Assembly: GCF_000739635.1 (NCBI RefSeq)
Contig: NZ_BATQ01000182.1
Span: forward strand, 62,001-126,000
Length of the DNA stretch: 64,000 bases
Direction of reading: 5' to 3'
DNA from: Verrucomicrobium sp. BvORR034
GTDB lineage: Bacteria; Verrucomicrobiota; Verrucomicrobiia; Verrucomicrobiales; Verrucomicrobiaceae
Position numbers and translations under genes: made by a program. Below, piece after piece: positions 1-8,591 of the stretch (position 1 is its first letter; each line of letters starts with the position of its first letter). A model generated the notes under the pieces. The model ran no database searches and was not told the origin of the DNA. It was given only the letters and a program-made list of their open reading frames with translations.

Positions 1-1
1 G

Positions 2-568
2 CTCATGGTGGACGGCGGGGAGGACCCCAAATACCAATGGACGGATCTCGCGGAACTCACACGGACGGTGCGCACAGATTTCGGCGCGCAAGTCGAGTGG
101 CTGGAGCCAAATCGCGATGCCTCCTGTCCCCTGCGGCCGGCTGGCAATGGCTCACCCGGAGAAGCCGGCCAGGCGATGGTGCCGGACCCCTGGGACGTGT
201 GGGAAGACGCCGCCATCAGGCTGCCTCAACCTGCCGGAGTCGAAGGCTCGCCGCCCCTCCCGTCTGAGATTGTCCGTGCCTGGATCGATCCGGAAAGGCT
301 GGGTGGCATCCGCGAACTGCAGCGCGGCAGTTCCCGGCACGCGGCGCTCGCGCGGGTGACCTATGCCTCCGCACCAGGGGTGGTGTCATGGCTCGTCGTC
401 ATCAAGCCCGGCGTGGGCGGCACCTTGACGGAGGACATCCGGAACTACGGCGACCGCTACCCGGACTTTCCGCAGCAGTCCACCTTTGACCAGTTCTTCG
501 ACGATCCGCAGTGGGAGAGCTACCGGGCCCTTGGCCAGCAGGTGGCACTTCAGGTGTTGCGGTCTTGA
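2..568 (+). CDS. Patatin-like phospholipase family protein, C-terminal part (partial)
   Basis: The frame is open to the left window edge, so only the last 188 or so codons are seen and the ATG at position 5 is probably internal. The segment beginning DGGEDPKYQWTDLAEL and the end FPQQSTFDQFFDDPQWESY followed by RALG resemble the C-terminal region of large patatin-like proteins, where a short Asp-Gly-Gly stretch follows the catalytic Asp and a YPDFP..ST.DQFF block closes the protein. The Ser nucleophile lies outside the window. If the family is right, the protein is a membrane-associated lipid acyl hydrolase. The stop is 57 bases before the next gene on the same strand. The family call rests on remembered motif similarity only. 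Confidence 0.6.
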   Translation, partial: LMVDGGEDPKYQWTDLAELTRTVRTDFGAQVEWLEPNRDASCPLRPAGNGSPGEAGQAMVPDPWDVWEDAAIRLPQPAGVEGSPPLPSEIVRAWIDPERLGGIRELQRGSSRHAALARVTYASAPGVVSWLVVIKPGVGGTLTEDIRNYGDRYPDFPQQSTFDQFFDDPQWESYRALGQQVALQVLRS

Positions 569-625
569 ACCCCCTTTCCGCACCTCTTCCACCCTTCTTC
601 GTTTCAGACCGAACCCTGCCTTCTC

Positions 626-3280
626 ATGACACCGCCCACCGGTTTCCGCCGCGCCGTCACCGCACTCATCGCGTTGTGCCTCCTCCCCACCTGGGAGCCG
701 GTGCGCGCCTCGGACCATGCCGACCCGCTGGACCTCAATGCGCTGAACCCTCCCAAGGACGGCGAGCCGCGCATCACGGACCTCCACGTCTATCTGGACA
801 AGGATCAAAACCCCGCCCTCCCGGAGGCGAAGAACCTCATCGTGAGCATCTGCGTCTTCCCCTCCATGGCCCGGCTGGAGGAGGTGCCCAAGGACCAGGT
901 GGACGCCCAGAAGCAGAACCTGGTGATGGTGGGCACCCAGTTGTCTGCCATGAGCGGCGGCGATCCCGCAGCCCCGAAGTACAAGCACACGCAACCCCGG
1001 CCACTGAATCTGAAGAGCTACCGCTACAACATCTTCATGGACCTCAATGCGCAGCTCGGCTTCAGCTCTGTGGCTGACCGCGAGCGCTACGGAGCCACCA
1101 TCCTGCAGCCAGACGACATCTCCTCCGAGGTCGAGCTTGAGTTCACGCTGAACAATGACGGCAGCCTGGACCCGGCCAATTTCAGACTCACCGGCCTGCC
1201 CTCTGGCCGCCCCGTGGTGAATGCACCCTACCGGGACAAGGAGATCAACGTACGCACCGGGGTGTTCGACGATCCCTTCATCTTCCCGCGCTTCTTCCGG
1301 ACGAATATCATTGGCATCGTGGTGAGCATCCCGCTGGACCGGTTCGCGCCTCAACAACGGAACTTCCTCGTCTGGGCCACCACCACCAAGGACGGGAAAC
1401 AGATCGATCACGTGGGCCGCTCCCAGCGCACCCAGTTGCCCCGTTTCGACGGGCTCAACTTCCTGCCCCCCTCCAAGCATGTGGCCGATATCAACCGCCG
1501 CCACAACAACCCCACCATCCTGGAGGACTTCAACCGGACCTTCTTCTCCCCGCTCTTTGCCCGGCGACCCTATGATGCGATGCCGGACGTGCTCATCTTT
1601 TCCCGGAGCCAGCCCACCCGCTTTCCCAATGGTCGCGTGCTCTCGGATGACGTGGCGGCCCTCACAGCGATGGCGGGCGACACCCAGCTCTGGGAGGCCT
1701 CCTACACCGATGACAACCGCTACCCGCGCGTGACCATGAACGACGGAGAGTACCGCATCAATCCCGCCACGGGAGCCCCGCAGAGAAATCCCCAGGGGCA
1801 GCTGGAACAGTTTTCCCTGAAACCCTTTTCCAACGAGTTCCCCTACTTTGCCTCCCCGTGGCTGGTGGGGGAGAAGCCCGAGTACGCCCGCCCTCGCCTC
1901 GCCCGTCCCAACCTGACCAACAACACCTGGCGCATCTTCTGGCTCGTGGAGGTAGTGGGCCTGGTGGTATTGGGTGCCCTGCTCTTCTTTCTCGTACGTT
2001 CGCGGGTACTGCGAGGCTTCATCGCCCTGGTGGTGCTCTACACCCTCTGGAAGCTGGGAGGCGTGTATGCGGTCAACGATCCCATGATGCCGATGCAGGC
2101 CTCTTCAAAGCTCTGTCGGCTCATCGGCGGCGGGGGCGTGCTGGGGGCGCTGGTGCTGGGCATCTTCTATGCACTGGGCTGGCGACACGGCATCAAGCGC
2201 CCGCCTGCCGATGCCGCGCTGCCGGACAGCAACCAGGACCTGACACTGCACGACCGCCAGTTCACCCGCTCCACCTTTGCCGAGGTGAAGAAGCAGCTCT
2301 TTGATCCCGCCCTGCGCGACGGTGCGAGCCAACAACCCTACTATCACACCTGGGGCGGGCCGAACGAGAAGCCCCTCCCCGTGTACTCCATCACCGCCGG
2401 CCGGCTGGTGACCAGTCTGCTCGCGGCCTCCCGCCGCACACTGCGCACACGGGCGGTGATGCGCTGGGGAGATGATCACAAGGGTTTCCGCCGTCTGCTC
2501 CACCCCAATGGCATCATCCTCTCCGGCGAGTGGAAGATCAACGACGCCCCGCCCGGGACGAACTACACGGGTTATTTCAAACCGGGCAGCCGAGCCCTCG
2601 CGCTCGCCCGCTACTCCACCACCGCCAAGGAAACGCACGCGGGCAAGTGGCGCTCCCTCGCGCTGGTGGCCAATCTCTACCCCACCACCGACCCCAACGA
2701 TGCGGCGGCCTATCCCACGGCCAGCCTCATCACCCAGGAGGATCTGGGCGGCACCACCACCTACAGCATCCGCGAGGCCGTGCTGACGAACTCCCCACCT
2801 GTCACTCCATGGCGACGCGGCGCCGGCATCTTCAGCTTCATCATCACAGCGCTGAAGCTCTTGCGCGCAGACAAACAGCCGCTGGAGCGCCAGCTCTATG
2901 AAATCTCCGAGTTCACCACCGGTGCACCGGTGTCGAATCCGTCCTGCCCACGCTTCATCAAGCTCACCACCGCCAAAGGAACGGTCGAGGTGGGCGGTGA
3001 AGGAGTGGACTTCCGCGATGAGATCCTGGCCATCATGTACGACCGCGGCGACGCCACGCCCAAGCGACCGCTGGTGTTTGACGTGGCGGTCTCTGACGTG
3101 GGCGAGCGCTCCAACATCACCCAGCGCGTCCACGGGCAGAAGTGGACCACCATCGGCACGCTGACCTTCACAGAAGCGGTGGCCTCCTACAATGGCGACT
3201 ACGTCTTCCATGTTCCGCATCCGCGCTGGCGGGATGATCGCAACGATCCGAAGTCCGTGGCCCGCGAAGACCTGCGCTGA
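626..3280 (+). CDS. DUF4331-like N-terminus, membrane segment and catalase-like C-terminus (fusion)
   Basis: The 884-residue protein opens with a signal peptide (about 1-28, ending near RAS). A domain starting SDHADPLDLNALNPPKDGEP then resembles DUF4331 proteins. Around 430-525 two or three hydrophobic segments (IFWLVEVVGLVVLGALLFFL, a second at about 465, and LGALVLGIFYALGW) anchor it in the membrane. The C-terminal part (about 540-884) carries HPNGIILSGEW, YTGYFKPGSRALALARYS and a terminal HPRWRDDRNDP, which recall the y4iL-like branch of the catalase superfamily. I did not identify a heme-ligand Tyr with certainty, so peroxidase activity is not claimed. ATG at 626 follows the upstream stop by 57 bases. 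The next gene starts 36 bases later, suggesting cotranscription with the MBL hydrolase. Confidence 0.7.
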   Translation: MTPPTGFRRAVTALIALCLLPTWEPVRASDHADPLDLNALNPPKDGEPRITDLHVYLDKDQNPALPEAKNLIVSICVFPSMARLEEVPKDQVDAQKQNLVMVGTQLSAMSGGDPAAPKYKHTQPRPLNLKSYRYNIFMDLNAQLGFSSVADRERYGATILQPDDISSEVELEFTLNNDGSLDPANFRLTGLPSGRPVVNAPYRDKEINVRTGVFDDPFIFPRFFRTNIIGIVVSIPLDRFAPQQRNFLVWATTTKDGKQIDHVGRSQRTQLPRFDGLNFLPPSKHVADINRRHNNPTILEDFNRTFFSPLFARRPYDAMPDVLIFSRSQPTRFPNGRVLSDDVAALTAMAGDTQLWEASYTDDNRYPRVTMNDGEYRINPATGAPQRNPQGQLEQFSLKPFSNEFPYFASPWLVGEKPEYARPRLARPNLTNNTWRIFWLVEVVGLVVLGALLFFLVRSRVLRGFIALVVLYTLWKLGGVYAVNDPMMPMQASSKLCRLIGGGGVLGALVLGIFYALGWRHGIKRPPADAALPDSNQDLTLHDRQFTRSTFAEVKKQLFDPALRDGASQQPYYHTWGGPNEKPLPVYSITAGRLVTSLLAASRRTLRTRAVMRWGDDHKGFRRLLHPNGIILSGEWKINDAPPGTNYTGYFKPGSRALALARYSTTAKETHAGKWRSLALVANLYPTTDPNDAAAYPTASLITQEDLGGTTTYSIREAVLTNSPPVTPWRRGAGIFSFIITALKLLRADKQPLERQLYEISEFTTGAPVSNPSCPRFIKLTTAKGTVEVGGEGVDFRDEILAIMYDRGDATPKRPLVFDVAVSDVGERSNITQRVHGQKWTTIGTLTFTEAVASYNGDYVFHVPHPRWRDDRNDPKSVAREDLR

Positions 3281-3316
3281 CCGCCCTCATTCCCACCCAC
3301 CCCACTGCTGCCGCCC

Positions 3317-4147
3317 ATGCAAGTGTCCATCACCCATCTCTCCACCGCCGGGGTGCTGTTGGAGATTGGCTCCCTGAGAATCGTCACCGATCCCGTGCTG
3401 GACACTGGCCTGAGACGCTACCCGGCTGGCCTGGGCCTGCATCTCACCCGTTACCGCGGCACCTCCCTCACGGCGGCAGAGCTGGGCCCGCTGGATGCCA
3501 TCCTGCTGAGCCATCCCCATCATGTGGATAATCTGGACGAGGGTGGCCGGGCCTTGTTCGCCCAGACACGGGAGGTCATCACCAACCCCCACGGCAGACA
3601 CCATCTCAAGGGAGTGTCGAACGTCACCACTCTGGAGGATTGGGGCACCACCACCCTCTTTGGGCACGATGGATTTAAACTCACCGTCACGGCCACACCA
3701 GCCCAACATGGCCCCCGCTGGTTTCCTGGTACCCGGCACGTCTCAGGTTTCGTGCTGCGGTGGGAGGGGCAGAAACACGGCGTGCTCTACCTTTCAGGAG
3801 ACACCATCTACTTCGACGGAATCCGGGAGGTGGCCAATCGGTTTGCGGTAAACACTGCTGTGTTGCACCTGGGCGGGGTGAATCTGTGGCCCCCGCTGCC
3901 TCCAGCGATCAAGTTCACCCTGACGGCGCGCGACGCGGTTCAGACGATCAAGATGCTGACCCCGCGACAGGTCATCCCCATTCACTACGAGCAGGCGGTG
4001 TGGGCACATTTCAAGGAGGACATCTCCGCTTACGTCCAGGCCTTTCAAGCTGCGGGCGTGGATCATCTGGTGCGCTGGATCCCGAATGCACTCTCCTGGC
4101 CCGCAGCAGATGGTTCAAGTGATCGACGGTATGTCTTTGAGATCTGA
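3317..4147 (+). CDS. MBL-fold metallohydrolase (UlaG-like)
   Basis: The 276-residue protein has the metallo-beta-lactamase layout: N-terminal strands (ITHLSTAGVLLEIGSLRIVTDP), then the metal motif SHPHHVDNLD at 65-74. The latter is the HxHHxDNLD variant found in a UlaG/NAPE-PLD-like subgroup rather than classical HxHxDH. A later GDTIYF near 160 supplies the bridging Asp, and IPIHYEQA near 222 holds the last His. There is no signal peptide, so it is likely cytoplasmic. The substrate cannot be read from the sequence; phosphodiester or lactone substrates are typical of the family. It follows the DUF4331/catalase-like gene by 36 bases and ends 9 bases before the convergent mutarotase gene. Confidence 0.85.
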   Translation: MQVSITHLSTAGVLLEIGSLRIVTDPVLDTGLRRYPAGLGLHLTRYRGTSLTAAELGPLDAILLSHPHHVDNLDEGGRALFAQTREVITNPHGRHHLKGVSNVTTLEDWGTTTLFGHDGFKLTVTATPAQHGPRWFPGTRHVSGFVLRWEGQKHGVLYLSGDTIYFDGIREVANRFAVNTAVLHLGGVNLWPPLPPAIKFTLTARDAVQTIKMLTPRQVIPIHYEQAVWAHFKEDISAYVQAFQAAGVDHLVRWIPNALSWPAADGSSDRRYVFEI

Positions 4148-4156
4148 AGATGGAGA

Positions 4157-4963
4157 TCACTCCACCTCGATCTCGACCGCCAGACGCCAGGTATCACCCG
4201 CCGGCAAGGTCACCGCGTCGTCCGCCGCGAAGCCCGTCTCCACACAGGCAAAGTAGGGCCACTGGTCCTCCCCCAAATCTTTCAACGCCCGCGCCTTCTC
4301 CGTCCAGGGATTCCAGACAATGGTGCTCTTCCAGCCTTCCAGACCGGTGAGGCGAATGGAGCGGTCCTCCGCGCGCAAGGTGACAGGCCCAGGTGAGTCC
4401 ACAAATAGTCGGTCCGTCTCTTCGGTGAAGGTGATCGGCCCCTCCTGAACCTTGCGACGGAACCCCTCCGTTTGGTCCAGATACGTTTTCCCCTCCAATC
4501 CCTCCACCGTGGCCTGTTGCACATTCTCCAGGGCAAAATAGCTGTGCAGCGCGGTGTCGAAGGTGAACGGGAACTCCCCCGTGTTTTGCACGCGAAAGTC
4601 CAGCAACAGACCCTTTTTCAACAACTGGATCCTATAGGTAGCCACGAAGGCGTGCGGCCACATCGCCAGCGTCTTTTCGTCCGACTCCAGCTCCAGCACT
4701 GCGCAGTCACCCGCTGATTCCTTCAGCGCCCACACCGAGGTCCGGGCAAAGCCATGCGAAGGCAGTGACGGGTTGGTCGCATGCGCATTGAACCACGGGA
4801 AACACACCGGAATCCCACCACGGATCGCTTTACCCGGCTCAAACACCGCCCGCGGACTGAGAAACAACACCGGTTTCCCGTCCAGCTCCCACGTGGCAAG
4901 ATGCGCCCCCTGCAGGTGAAGCGTGGCAGTGGCGTTGGACCGGTGCAGAGTGAGCGTGTTCAT
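4157..4963 (-). CDS. D-hexose-6-phosphate mutarotase (YeaD/aldose 1-epimerase superfamily)
   Basis: The 268-residue protein matches the YeaD subgroup of galactose mutarotase-fold enzymes. Visible blocks are HLQGAHLATWELDGKPVLFL near the N-terminus, IRGGIPVCFPWF (substrate-binding region), SHGFART with the conserved His, DTALHSYF with the second His, and VVWNPWTEK-type IVWNPW near 220. The family interconverts alpha and beta anomers of hexose 6-phosphates in the cytoplasm. Length fits the family (about 270-300). ATG at 4963 is the first in frame. It converges with the MBL hydrolase gene and sits alone on its strand, followed upstream by a long inverted repeat. Confidence 0.9.
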   Translation of the reverse strand: MNTLTLHRSNATATLHLQGAHLATWELDGKPVLFLSPRAVFEPGKAIRGGIPVCFPWFNAHATNPSLPSHGFARTSVWALKESAGDCAVLELESDEKTLAMWPHAFVATYRIQLLKKGLLLDFRVQNTGEFPFTFDTALHSYFALENVQQATVEGLEGKTYLDQTEGFRRKVQEGPITFTEETDRLFVDSPGPVTLRAEDRSIRLTGLEGWKSTIVWNPWTEKARALKDLGEDQWPYFACVETGFAADDAVTLPAGDTWRLAVEIEVE

Positions 4964-5021
4964 GTCAGGCGGCGGAGCTGTGAAGGAAGCGAATCCCGTG
5001 CCGCAGGCAATCTACAATTAT

Positions 5022-5176
5022 TTAACCACAAAGGCACAGGGAGCGCAGAGCAAAAATTAGGAATTAGGAATTAGGAATGAGTTGCCCAGCCCACAAGCGA
5101 GGGTCTTCGGATGATTCATTCATAATTCCTAATTCATCATTCCAAATTTTAGGAACTCCCTCTGTGCCTCTGTGGT
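5022..5176. repeat. Intergenic inverted repeat (CCACAGAGGCACAGAG / AATTAGGAAT family)
   Basis: The gap between the mutarotase and Dabb-like genes is almost wholly a nested palindrome. An outer arm AACCACAAAGGCACAGGGAG (5022 onward) pairs with CTCCCTCTGTGCCTCTGTGG near 5156-5175, and an inner arm of AATTAGGAAT repeats (about 5055-5078) pairs with ATTCCTAATTCATCATTCC (about 5124-5142). The RNA would fold into a long hairpin. Both words recur at 5.7, 17.9 and 31.2 kb in this window. Confidence 0.85.
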
Positions 5177-5238
5177 TTTATTTAATTTTGTCCTCCTGAC
5201 ATACTGTTGTCACCAGCCTGTTGCAGACTGTGTCCATT

Positions 5239-5664
5239 ATGAACACCCGTTTGCAATCCCTCCAAAAGTCCTTCCTTGCGCTGATCCCCGTGATCGCGCT
5301 CACGCTGCTCATCTCCGCCGTGCCGGGATCTGACCCCGGCCCGGCCACCAAGGGCAAGATTCACCACACGGGTTACATCTGGCTGAAGGAGCCAGGGAAC
5401 AAGGAGCATCAGCAGCGTATCATCGATGCGGCACACCGCTTTGCCGCCCAGATTCCCGAGGTCAAAGGCCTTTCCGTCGGCAAATCCGTGCCCAAAGGCA
5501 GCCCCCTCATGGACACCACCTTTGACATCAGCCTGACCATGCACTTCGACGATCAAGCCGCCATGGAACGCTACAACAAGCATCCCGTGCACGAGAAAGC
5601 CGCCAAGGAAGACTTCCTGCCGCTGTCAGCAAAGATCCTGTTCTATGACTTCGTCAGCGAGTGA
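5239..5664 (+). CDS. Exported Dabb-like (stress-responsive A/B barrel) protein
   Basis: The 141-residue protein starts MNTRLQSLQKSFLALIPVIA with an N-terminal hydrophobic segment, so it is exported or membrane-anchored. After it comes an approximately 100-residue ferredoxin-like domain: KIHHTGYIWLKEPG, a helix, VKGLSVGKSV, FDISLTMHFDDQAAMERYNK and HPVHEKAAKEDFLP. This strand-helix pattern with a closing HPVHEKA motif is that of Dabb-domain proteins, which form small alpha/beta-barrel dimers whose roles are mostly unknown. An in-frame TTG at 5221 would add six residues, but ATG at 5239 gives a better signal-like N-terminus. It is flanked by inverted repeats on both sides and is probably monocistronic. 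Confidence 0.8.
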   Translation: MNTRLQSLQKSFLALIPVIALTLLISAVPGSDPGPATKGKIHHTGYIWLKEPGNKEHQQRIIDAAHRFAAQIPEVKGLSVGKSVPKGSPLMDTTFDISLTMHFDDQAAMERYNKHPVHEKAAKEDFLPLSAKILFYDFVSE

Positions 5665-5677
5665 ACTAAGCTTCCAA

Positions 5678-5810
5678 AAATTAGGAATGCTGAATTAGGA
5701 ATGAGGAATGAGCTTCTGCGGACGTCGGCAGATCCTGTCTGCCAAATCTCAACCGCAGCGAGGAGGCTTCTCAACATTCATAATTCCTAATTCATCATTC
5801 CTAACTTTTC
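5678..5810. repeat. Inverted repeat between convergent genes (AATTAGGAATGAG family)
   Basis: An arm of AAATTAGGAATGCTGAATTA and further AGGAATGAG words (about 5678-5711) is answered by CATTCATAATTCCTAATTCA and ATCATTCCTAA (about 5776-5806). It fills the space between the stop of the Dabb-like gene (5664) and the stop of the L,D-transpeptidase gene (5812). It could act as a bidirectional transcript end, although it lacks a GC-rich terminator stem. Confidence 0.8.
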
Positions 5811-5811
5811 C

Positions 5812-6858
5812 CTACTGGATTCTTACTTTGACTCCCGCCGTCACCAGCGGTCTAAGTGCCGCGGCGTCCCAGTTGGAAAGGCGGATGCAGCCGTGGCTGC
5901 CAGAGCGGCCGATGGTTTCAGGAGTTGACGTGCCGTGGATGCCCACGCCGGGACGGTTGAGGCCCATCCAGACGACTCCCACGGGGCTGTTCGGACCAGG
6001 GGGCAAGTTGTAGAAGTCCTCCGTACGCTCGCCGCGCTTCAGCACGCCTTCATCCCAGCGATACCAGGGGAAGGTGGTGATGCCCACGATCTTCCAGTCG
6101 CCCGCCGGCGCGGGATGCTCTGAGGAACCAGGGGTGATGGGGAAAGCGGCGATGAGAGGTCCGCCTTCCGCGTCATAGACCTCCAGCATCTTCACCCGCA
6201 GATCCACCACGATGAAACGGTTCGCCAGCGCAGGGTCCTGCACGCGGGCGGTCTTTGAGGTGGCCGGAATCTCTGTGACGAACAACGGCCGGGCCACATT
6301 CGGCACCGTCACGCTGGCGCCCGCGGGTGCGGCGTCCACATTGACACCGGGGTTCAGTCTGGCAACAAAGGCCTTGGAGGTGTGAAACCGCTCTGCCAGC
6401 AGCTCCGTCAGCGAGGTATAGGGCTGCGTCTTCTGAAGCACCACCACGGAGGGGCTGCCACCCTGCACTCCGATCTTGCTCACATCATCCGCAGTGACGG
6501 TGTAGGTGGTGTACGGATCAATCGAGCCCAGATCCGGGAAGGCATCCCCGGCCAGACCATGCGCGGTGTTGTAGCGGGCCAGCGCCTTCTTGGTGAACTC
6601 CCCTTCACGACCATCCACAATGCCGGGTCCGAAGGACTGGTTGTCGAGGTGGATCTGCAACTTGACCACGTCATCCTGCACCATGTCCTCCGGACGCGGT
6701 GCCGTGGCCACACGGGGTGCAGTGGTGCTGCAGCTGGCGCTGATCAAAGTCCAGCCGGCGAGCAACGTCGCAGCCCACAGGCGGGGTGTGATTTTGGAGA
6801 GGCGATGGCCTGAAGCAGGAGCAGCGGTCAAGGAAGGGAGCGGAGAGCCAAAAGTCAT
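5812..6858 (-). CDS. L,D-transpeptidase (YkuD) lipoprotein
   Basis: The 348-residue protein has an N-terminal hydrophobic stretch ending LISASCS, a lipobox-like cleavage site with Cys near 43, so it is probably a periplasmic lipoprotein. A peptidoglycan-binding-like segment (VKLQIHLDNQSFGPGIVDG) and a LysM-like region (PYTSLTELLAERFHTSKAFV) precede the YkuD domain from about 215. The catalytic signature HGT...GRSGSHGCIRLSN is complete, with nucleophile Cys near 324. The family forms 3-3 crosslinks in peptidoglycan or attaches proteins to it. ATG at 6858 gives a long polar leader before the hydrophobic core, so a later start is possible. It converges on the Dabb-like gene across a repeat. Confidence 0.92.
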   Translation of the reverse strand: MTFGSPLPSLTAAPASGHRLSKITPRLWAATLLAGWTLISASCSTTAPRVATAPRPEDMVQDDVVKLQIHLDNQSFGPGIVDGREGEFTKKALARYNTAHGLAGDAFPDLGSIDPYTTYTVTADDVSKIGVQGGSPSVVVLQKTQPYTSLTELLAERFHTSKAFVARLNPGVNVDAAPAGASVTVPNVARPLFVTEIPATSKTARVQDPALANRFIVVDLRVKMLEVYDAEGGPLIAAFPITPGSSEHPAPAGDWKIVGITTFPWYRWDEGVLKRGERTEDFYNLPPGPNSPVGVVWMGLNRPGVGIHGTSTPETIGRSGSHGCIRLSNWDAAALRPLVTAGVKVRIQ

Positions 6859-6891
6859 GGGGGGTCTAGGGGGATAGAACGATGAACAGGC

Positions 6892-6928
6892 AAAAAACGA
6901 AGCCCGGCGGCTGGGTGCCGTCGGGCCT
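6892..6928 (-). terminator. Rho-independent terminator of the GT2 gene
   Basis: Read on the minus strand, a GC-rich stem (AGGCCCGACGGC / GCCGCCGGGCTT with a small loop) is followed by a run of six T. It lies just past the stop of the glycosyltransferase gene ending at 6938. Confidence 0.8.
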
Positions 6929-6937
6929 CAGGGGAAA

Positions 6938-8473
6938 CTACGATCCAGACCCCGGTGCCGGTTGCATCACGTGCGGGGTGCGGGTGGTGGCGACGACGGG
7001 GCTGGCCTGGACGGTGACTGACTTCAGTGCGAGCCCGAGCTGACGCGGGTCTTCGGCATTTCCTTGAACCGGAGGACAGAAGATGACCAACAGATCATCG
7101 TTCTCACCCGGCACAGGCCTGCGCCGGCTCTGGCCATCCTTCGGTGCAAAGACCCAGTGCCCGGGCCGGGAGGCGTCTTTCTCGATTACGAGCGGGGTGC
7201 GGTTCCACCAGAGCCGGATCTCTCGTGCTTTCAGCGGGCGGGCCTCGATGAACTCCAGGGTGACCTGGGGCACCTGATCCATCGGCTTGAACCGCCAGAG
7301 GCTGATGGGCGCGGTCCATCGGAAGTCGGTGCCCTCATGGTGCTCCAGTGCATGACAGCCTGCCAGAAAGGCAGCATCCATCTCACCCACATGGCAGGGT
7401 TGGCTCGCCTCGATCCGGCGCGGCAAGGGGTGGGCCTCATCGCGCAGAGGTCCCTGTAGGGCGACTGAAAGGTCGCCATAGGTCTGCCACACCCTTTTGA
7501 AGATCGCATAGGCTGCCTCTTCACTGAGTCCGGGGTTCTTGAACTTAAGCCAGGTCGCGACAAACTTGAAAGCGATCCGGGGTACTTGCATCATCCGCTG
7601 CCAGACGAGGAGACCTTTCCCGGGGATCGGCGGGAGATCCGCCATGTGGGCCATTTCCTTGCGGGTCACCAGATCCCGCACATGACGGCGCATCGCGTTG
7701 GAGGCGGCAAAGGCCTCCGCCAGGGCGGGATCCGCTTCGGCGCGGGAGATCGTTCCCTTCGCCACCTTGCGCGTGCGGGCGACCTCCCTCTCCTTTCTTC
7801 TGAACTCCCACACGTATCCCAGGAGCTCACCCATGTCGGTGGGATTGTAGTGCGTGATGGCGGCGTCGGGTGTGTAGCCCAGCGTCAGCCCCATCTCATG
7901 CAGTCTGGCCGCGAGCGTGGTTTCACCGTACCTGAGATGTCCCTTGGGGAATCCTCCCGCCGCAAGGTAAGCCGACTTCTTTACGAGCGTGCCCCGCTTG
8001 GTGAACTTCCTCCAATCGCCCTCCTTCGTCCAGATCGCGGCGGCTTCCTCATACAGGATCGCCTCCATGCGGATCATGCGGTGCCTGTCCAGCGGTGTCG
8101 GCAGCGTGCGCACACAGGCACCTGCCAGGTCATGCGTCTCGCTGTACCGGATCAGCGTGGCCAGGCACTCGGGCTCGGCCACACAGTGCGGTTCGGTGAA
8201 CATGATCCAGGTCCCTTTGGCCGCCTGCACCCCGGCATGATACATGGCCATTTCATCCCGCGTCTTCAGCCGGATGATCTGGTCTTGCGGGCGCAGGATT
8301 GCTGGCACCTGACGCTCAAACCAGCGATGACGGCCCGAGGCGACCACGATCAGCTCAGTCTGGGCCCCTTCTGGCAAGGTCTGCTGGATCCAGCTCTGCA
8401 GGCACTCCACGGGCCTCTCTCTGGGGTACTCCAGAGTGGTCACGATGGAAACCAAGGGGGCGGGGGCGGTCAT
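6938..8473 (-). CDS. Glycosyltransferase family 2 protein
   Basis: I chose the start at 8473 (MTAPAPLVSIVTTLEYPRER), giving 511 residues; the upstream 102 codons are poorly coded and run into the divergent PhyH gene. The N-terminal domain (about 8-240) has the GT-A layout: LVSIVTTLEYP, ELIVVASGRH, AKGTWIMFTEPHCV (position of the DXD-like metal site, here degenerate), and AAGGFPKGHLRYGETTLAARLHEMG, resembling the ED acceptor-base block. The C-terminal 200 residues have no clear membrane helix and include a beta-rich part (VTLEFIEARPLKAREIRLWW). It would transfer a sugar from a nucleotide sugar to an unknown acceptor. It is divergent from the PhyH-like gene and is followed by a terminator. Confidence 0.8.
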   Translation of the reverse strand: MTAPAPLVSIVTTLEYPRERPVECLQSWIQQTLPEGAQTELIVVASGRHRWFERQVPAILRPQDQIIRLKTRDEMAMYHAGVQAAKGTWIMFTEPHCVAEPECLATLIRYSETHDLAGACVRTLPTPLDRHRMIRMEAILYEEAAAIWTKEGDWRKFTKRGTLVKKSAYLAAGGFPKGHLRYGETTLAARLHEMGLTLGYTPDAAITHYNPTDMGELLGYVWEFRRKEREVARTRKVAKGTISRAEADPALAEAFAASNAMRRHVRDLVTRKEMAHMADLPPIPGKGLLVWQRMMQVPRIAFKFVATWLKFKNPGLSEEAAYAIFKRVWQTYGDLSVALQGPLRDEAHPLPRRIEASQPCHVGEMDAAFLAGCHALEHHEGTDFRWTAPISLWRFKPMDQVPQVTLEFIEARPLKAREIRLWWNRTPLVIEKDASRPGHWVFAPKDGQSRRRPVPGENDDLLVIFCPPVQGNAEDPRQLGLALKSVTVQASPVVATTRTPHVMQPAPGSGS

Positions 8474-8591
8474 GCGCGCCCACTCAAAAAGCACTCCCTG
8501 CTTTCTGCAAGGCAAAACGGAGACACCCGCCTGCCGCTCCGGCGCACTTCCCGCTTGATCCTGCCCCGGCCTCCCGGCAAAGGTTGGCCCC

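Noticed and set aside
386-1504. Long minus-strand frame (372 codons) opposite the DUF4331-like gene
   Set aside because: It is the antisense shadow of a well-supported gene; the translation is low-complexity Gly/Val/Arg-rich with no motif.
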